A DNA stretch of 9,261 nt from an uncultured Oscillibacter sp. (GTDB lineage: Bacteria; Bacillota; Clostridia; Oscillospirales; Oscillospiraceae): contig CAMXNV010000079.1 of assembly GCA_947245315.1 (NCBI GenBank), positions 1 to 9,261 of the forward strand, given 5' to 3'. A program made the position numbers and the translations under genes. The notes under the pieces were generated by a model. That model saw only the letters and a program-made list of their open reading frames with translations, ran no database searches and was not told the origin of the DNA. This document shows, piece by piece, positions 6,567 through 9,261 of this stretch. Position 1 is the stretch's first letter. Every line of letters begins with the position of its first letter.

Positions 6567-6619
6567 GTTTTGCAGAGCCCCAACCCATGCGGTCATGGCA
6601 AACGAGGGCCGTTTTTAAA

Positions 6620-6651
6620 GCGAAGGGAACCCCCGGAGGAGTTCCCTTCGC
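6620..6651 (-). terminator. Candidate terminator after the M20 hydrolase gene
   Basis: A perfect 11-bp inverted repeat, GCGAAGGGAAC (6620-6630) with GTTCCCTTCGC (6641-6651), lies about 34 nt past the hydrolase stop codon. Two further G-C pairs are possible inside the loop. On the minus strand the stem is followed only by TTTAAAAAC, so the U-tract is weak. It could reduce read-through into arcC, or act as a 3' stabilising hairpin. Confidence 0.45.
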
Positions 6652-6684
6652 AATCGTCTCTCTTCAATTAGGCAGCCGCCTCCG

Positions 6685-7893
6685 TCACTGCTTCGGATTG
6701 TTCGCCAGGGCGGCGGTGAGGGCCAGATAGCCCACGACGCCCTCCTCCATCATCTCGATGGAGATGCTGTCCTCCACCGTGTGGCAGAGCCGTTCCTCCG
6801 CCGGGGAGTAGCCCAGGCACTTCACGCCCTTGGCCGCCAGATGGCCGGTGTCCGTGGCCAGGTCCCAGGCCTTGACGCCGATGGGATGGCCCACCGCCTC
6901 CTCGATGGCCGCCTTGGCCTGGACCACGTGGGGGTCGTCCTCCCGGACCAGGAAGGGGTACTCCCCTTGATAGCCCCGGTCCTCCACGCCTGTGTAGGTG
7001 GTCAGGGGGAAGTAGAGAATCTCCGCCTTGGCCGTGACGCCGGGGACCTCTCCGCAGCGGTCCAGGGCCGCCTGGATCTTGGCCTGGACCACATCCTCCG
7101 TGTCCTCCCCCGTCTGCCGGTAGTCCAGGTACACCGTCACCTGGCCGGGGATGACGTTGGTCCCCTTCTCCGAGGACTCGATCTTCGTCACGCACATGCT
7201 GGATTTCCCGAAGAGCTCGTCGCTGCCCATCTCCACCTTCGCAAGCTCCGGCAGGAGGCGCCCCAGGTAGTCGAAGGGGTTGGCCCCCAGGTCCGGACGG
7301 GAGGCGTGGCAGGACTTGCCGGTGATGGTGACCACCGCGCAGCAGCGGCCCCGGCTCCCGATGCTCAGGTTGTTCTCCGTGGCCTCGCCGATGACGGCGT
7401 AGTCCGTCAGCATCCGGTTCTCCCGGGTCTGGGCCATGGTGCCGAAGCCCGCGATCTCCTCGGCGATGACGCAGGAGGTCACCACGTCCCCCTTGGGCAG
7501 CAGCCCCGCCTCCCGGAGCAGGATAGGGGTGTAGAGCTGGATGGCCATGGTCCCCTTGGTGTCCGAGGCCCCCCGGCCCCAGATCCGGCCCTCCTCAATG
7601 ACGCCGCCGTAGGGCGGGTGCTTCCACCGGGCGGGGTCCCCGGCATCCACCACGTCCATGTGGCAGTTCAGCGTGACGGAGCAGCCCCCGCCGGCGCCCC
7701 GGACGGTGCCGAAGACGCTGCCGTAGCGGTCCACCGTCACCTCGTCGTAGCCCAGGGCCTCCATCTTCTTCCGGATGTAGGCGGCCACCTCTCCCTCCTG
7801 GAGGGACTGGGAGTTGATCCGGATCAGCTCCGCCGCCGTCCGCACAATGTCCTCCTTGTACTTCGCCGCTATGGCGCGCAGGGTCTCCTTCAT
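6685..7893 (-). CDS. M20-family metallohydrolase, YgeY-like
   Basis: This 402-residue protein is a complete cytoplasmic M20 zinc hydrolase (ArgE/DapE/ACY1 clan), with a catalytic domain interrupted by a dimerisation domain. Expected residues are present: H78 and D80 in NCHMDVVDAGD, D111 in GRGASDTKG, the E145-E146 pair in AEEIAGFG, E170 in IGEAT and H371 in LCHTVED. The dimer-domain histidine H196 lies in SCHASRPDLGANP. The length and the VDAGDPARW and GEAT patterns resemble E. coli YgeY (about 403 residues, sometimes linked to selenium metabolism) more than DapE or ArgE. ATG 7893 follows AAAGGAG at 7901-7907. It is 34 nt after gpsA and upstream of carbamate kinase on the same strand. This pairing supports a ureido, amide or dipeptide substrate, which cannot be specified further. 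Confidence 0.88.
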   Translation of the reverse strand: MKETLRAIAAKYKEDIVRTAAELIRINSQSLQEGEVAAYIRKKMEALGYDEVTVDRYGSVFGTVRGAGGGCSVTLNCHMDVVDAGDPARWKHPPYGGVIEEGRIWGRGASDTKGTMAIQLYTPILLREAGLLPKGDVVTSCVIAEEIAGFGTMAQTRENRMLTDYAVIGEATENNLSIGSRGRCCAVVTITGKSCHASRPDLGANPFDYLGRLLPELAKVEMGSDELFGKSSMCVTKIESSEKGTNVIPGQVTVYLDYRQTGEDTEDVVQAKIQAALDRCGEVPGVTAKAEILYFPLTTYTGVEDRGYQGEYPFLVREDDPHVVQAKAAIEEAVGHPIGVKAWDLATDTGHLAAKGVKCLGYSPAEERLCHTVEDSISIEMMEEGVVGYLALTAALANNPKQ

Positions 7894-7927
7894 AGCCTCT
7901 CTCCTTTCCTTTGATTCCTATGTCCGC

Positions 7928-8932
7928 TCACAGCCAGGCAGTTCCCAGGAGCTCGTCCTTCCCCGCCCGCCCCATCAGCTCCGGCACCACGTCCCGGGCG
8001 GCCCTGCCCTGGTACAGCACCTCGTAGGCGCAGCGGCAGATGGGCATCTCCACGCCCTCCCGCCCGGCAAGCTGGTGGACGCTCTCCGCGGCGTAGTAGC
8101 CCTCCACCACCGCGCCCACCGCCTCCATGGCCTCCTGCACGCTCTTCCCCTGGCCGATGAGGATGCCCGCCCGGTTGTTCCGGGAGTGCATGGAGGTGCA
8201 GGTGACGATCAGGTCCCCTACGCCCGCCAGGCCCCCGAAGGTCCGGCGCTGGCCCCCCATGTGCTCCCCCAGCCGGGTGATCTCCGCCATGGCCCGGGTC
8301 ATCAGCAGGGCCTTGGTGTTGTCCTGGAAGCCCAGGCCCGCGCAGATGCCGCAGCTGAGGGCGATGACGTTTTTCAGCGCCGCCGCCAGCTCCACCCCCA
8401 CGATGTCATAGCTGGTATAGACCCGGAAGTTCTCGTTCATAAAGGCCTCCTGGACAAAGCGGGCGGCCTCCCGCTCCGGGCAGGCGGCCACGCAGCCCGT
8501 GGGCAGCCGGAGGCCCACCTCCTCGGCGTGGGAGGGCCCCGACAGGGCCACGATCCGGCAGGCGCTCCCGGCGGCCTCCCGGAGCACCTGGCTCATCCGG
8601 AGGTTCGTGTTCCGCTCGATGCCCTTGGAGACACTGACCAGCACGGTGTCCCGCCCCAGGTAGGGGGCGATCCGCTTCCCCGTCTCCCGGACGGCGAAGG
8701 AGGGCGGCGCGCTGACCGCCAGCTCCGCTCCCTCCAGACAGCTCAGGTCCCCGGTGATCTTCAGCCCCTCCGGCAGGGGAACGCCCTTCAAAAGGGGGTT
8801 CTCCCGGGTTTTCTCCAGCTCCGCCGCCTTGGCGGGGGTCCGGGACCAGAGGGTCACGTCATGCCCGTTGTCCAGCAACACCAGGGCCAGGGCCGTGCCC
8901 CAGCCGCCGGTGCCCAATACCACAGCCTTCAT
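7928..8932 (-). CDS. gpsA: Glycerol-3-phosphate dehydrogenase [NAD(P)+]
   Basis: This 334-residue protein is a complete GpsA. It reduces dihydroxyacetone phosphate to sn-glycerol-3-phosphate for phospholipid synthesis in the cytoplasm. The N-terminal Rossmann site is GTGGWGTA (7-14). SAPPSFAVR (74-82) and SKGIE (102-106) follow, then GPSHAEEV (132-139). The C-terminal domain has catalytic K187 in AAALKNV, FQDNTKALL (202-210), GLAGVGDLIVTC (234-245) and the phosphate-binding SRN (250-252). Length is normal (about 330-340). ATG 8932 overlaps the plsY stop by 4 nt (ATGA) and follows AAGGAGG at about 8940-8946. GpsA directly after PlsY links production of glycerol-3-phosphate to its first acylation, a frequent Firmicute arrangement. 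Confidence 0.96.
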   Translation of the reverse strand: MKAVVLGTGGWGTALALVLLDNGHDVTLWSRTPAKAAELEKTRENPLLKGVPLPEGLKITGDLSCLEGAELAVSAPPSFAVRETGKRIAPYLGRDTVLVSVSKGIERNTNLRMSQVLREAAGSACRIVALSGPSHAEEVGLRLPTGCVAACPEREAARFVQEAFMNENFRVYTSYDIVGVELAAALKNVIALSCGICAGLGFQDNTKALLMTRAMAEITRLGEHMGGQRRTFGGLAGVGDLIVTCTSMHSRNNRAGILIGQGKSVQEAMEAVGAVVEGYYAAESVHQLAGREGVEMPICRCAYEVLYQGRAARDVVPELMGRAGKDELLGTAWL

Positions 8933-9204
8933 GCTCCGCCCTCCTTTTTGTGGTGCAGTGAAAATTTGTTCTCATTCCCCTGGAGGAGCCGCTTGATGTT
9001 GGCCCGGTGCTGCCACACCGTCAGCCCCCCGCAGAGGAAGGCCAGGACCACAATCACCGGGTCCGGATAGCAGTACCAGCTGATAAAGGGGAAGCTGGCC
9101 CCGGCCCACAGGGAGCCCAGGGAGACGTACTTGGTCAAAACCGCCATGATCAGGAAGCCCCCCCAGACCACCAGGGCCACCCGCCAGTCGATCATCAGGG
9201 CCAC
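8929..9204 (-). CDS. plsY: Glycerol-3-phosphate acyltransferase PlsY, C-terminal part (5' end damaged and cut by window edge)
   Basis: The open part gives about 91 residues matching the second half of PlsY, the integral-membrane enzyme that moves an acyl group from acyl-phosphate to glycerol-3-phosphate. Visible are ALMIDWRVALVVWGG, the LTKYVSLGSLWAG segment (a conserved PlsY block), hydrophobic helices, and the family end HRANIKRLLQGNENKF. The frame begins at a GTG (9202-9204), but this is not the true start: seven more in-frame codons (GILSGGP) belong to the same protein, and before them sits TAG at 9226-9228. Full PlsY is about 195-220 residues, so the first half lies past the edge. The stop overlaps gpsA by 4 nt. 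Identity as PlsY is secure; whether the gene is broken or misassembled is open. Confidence 0.85.
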   Translation of the reverse strand: MALMIDWRVALVVWGGFLIMAVLTKYVSLGSLWAGASFPFISWYCYPDPVIVVLAFLCGGLTVWQHRANIKRLLQGNENKFSLHHKKEGGA

Positions 9205-9261
9205 GGGGCCGCCGGAGAGGATGCCCTACACCACCGAGAAGTGGAACATGCCGGCCAACAC
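9205..9261 (-). pseudogene. plsY: Disrupted upstream part of plsY with in-frame TAG
   Basis: Read in the plsY frame from the window edge, the codons give VLAGMFHFSVV, a TAG stop (9226-9228), then GILSGGP. In intact PlsY this place holds the glycerol-3-phosphate-binding block of the form GHxFPxxxxFxGGKG just before the helix that begins here at ILSGG. FSVV-stop-G aligns residue by residue with FxGGKG (AAG to TAG, GGx to GTG twice), and several residues are missing before it. Either the gene is truly mutated or this is low-quality sequence at a contig end. Confidence 0.55.

Larger units (their letters stand above)
6454..6684 (-). other. Palindrome-rich gap between the M20 hydrolase and arcC
   Basis: This 231-nt gap is the longest noncoding stretch in the window and shows no credible gene. 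Reading on the minus strand from the hydrolase stop, it holds an 11-bp hairpin (6620-6651), a near-perfect 41-nt palindrome (6526-6566), an imperfect TAGGG/CCCTA-bounded repeat (6490-6521) and the arcC ribosome binding site. A TCTAAT hexamer about 20 nt before the arcC ATG resembles a -10 box, but no matching -35 was found. It is therefore open whether arcC has its own promoter. Confidence 0.6.

Noticed and set aside
6482..6730. Small plus-strand frame across the gap beside arcC
   Set aside because: It runs through two hairpins and into the hydrolase gene on the other strand, has no good ribosome binding site, and its product shows no recognisable features.
7814..9070. Plus-strand open frame of over 400 codons opposite gpsA
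   Set aside because: It spans three minus-strand genes, reads as His/Pro/Gly-rich shadow sequence, and has no family match that I can recognise.
1..9261. Mobile element, CRISPR array, tRNA or phage genes
   Set aside because: I saw no transposase, integrase, direct-repeat array or tRNA-like cloverleaf on either strand. Codon style is uniform throughout, with no sign of recent transfer.

Overview
The window looks like chromosomal DNA from a GC-rich anaerobic Firmicute, most likely an Oscillospiraceae-type gut or rumen bacterium (Flavonifractor/Oscillibacter/Lawsonibacter-like). This rests on strong G/C-ending codon use, AGGAG-type ribosome binding sites before nearly every gene, the Firmicute-type GpsA/PlsY pair and the style of the proteins. 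The taxon is inferred from these general features, not from a marker gene. No rRNA, tRNA, CRISPR array, transposase or phage gene was seen.

Left half, plus strand (1-5416): one tightly packed operon entered from the left. It starts with the last 37 codons of a protein that is probably the substrate-binding protein of a branched-chain-amino-acid-type (HAAT/Liv) ABC importer. LivH and LivM (permeases) and LivG and LivF (ATPases) follow, with gaps or overlaps of 6, -4 and -14 nt. A zinc-dependent medium-chain alcohol/polyol dehydrogenase and a classical short-chain dehydrogenase (SDR) come next, 35 and 12 nt downstream. The layout suggests that the importer feeds a small alcohol-, polyol- or hydroxy-acid-like compound to two NAD-type dehydrogenases. 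The substrate may therefore not be leucine, isoleucine or valine.

Centre (5417-5502): a strong A/T-flanked hairpin serves as a shared bidirectional terminator for two converging operons.

Right half, minus strand (5503-9261, transcribed right to left): plsY (5' end missing and damaged at the window edge), gpsA, an M20-family metallohydrolase of the YgeY type, a 231-nt gap with several palindromes, then carbamate kinase (arcC). PlsY and GpsA make and use glycerol-3-phosphate for phospholipids. The YgeY-like hydrolase next to a carbamate kinase recalls the E. coli ygeW-ygeX-ygeY-hydA-yqeA cluster, so a role in ureido/purine-type nitrogen catabolism with ATP recovery from carbamoyl phosphate is plausible.

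Most of the window is ordinary metabolism. The points most worth checking are the unassigned substrate of the Liv-plus-two-dehydrogenases operon, the degenerate ABC signature in LivG, the long palindrome between the M20 hydrolase and arcC, and the scrambled catalytic motif with an in-frame stop in plsY at the right edge. I found no convincing evidence of a wholly new system.
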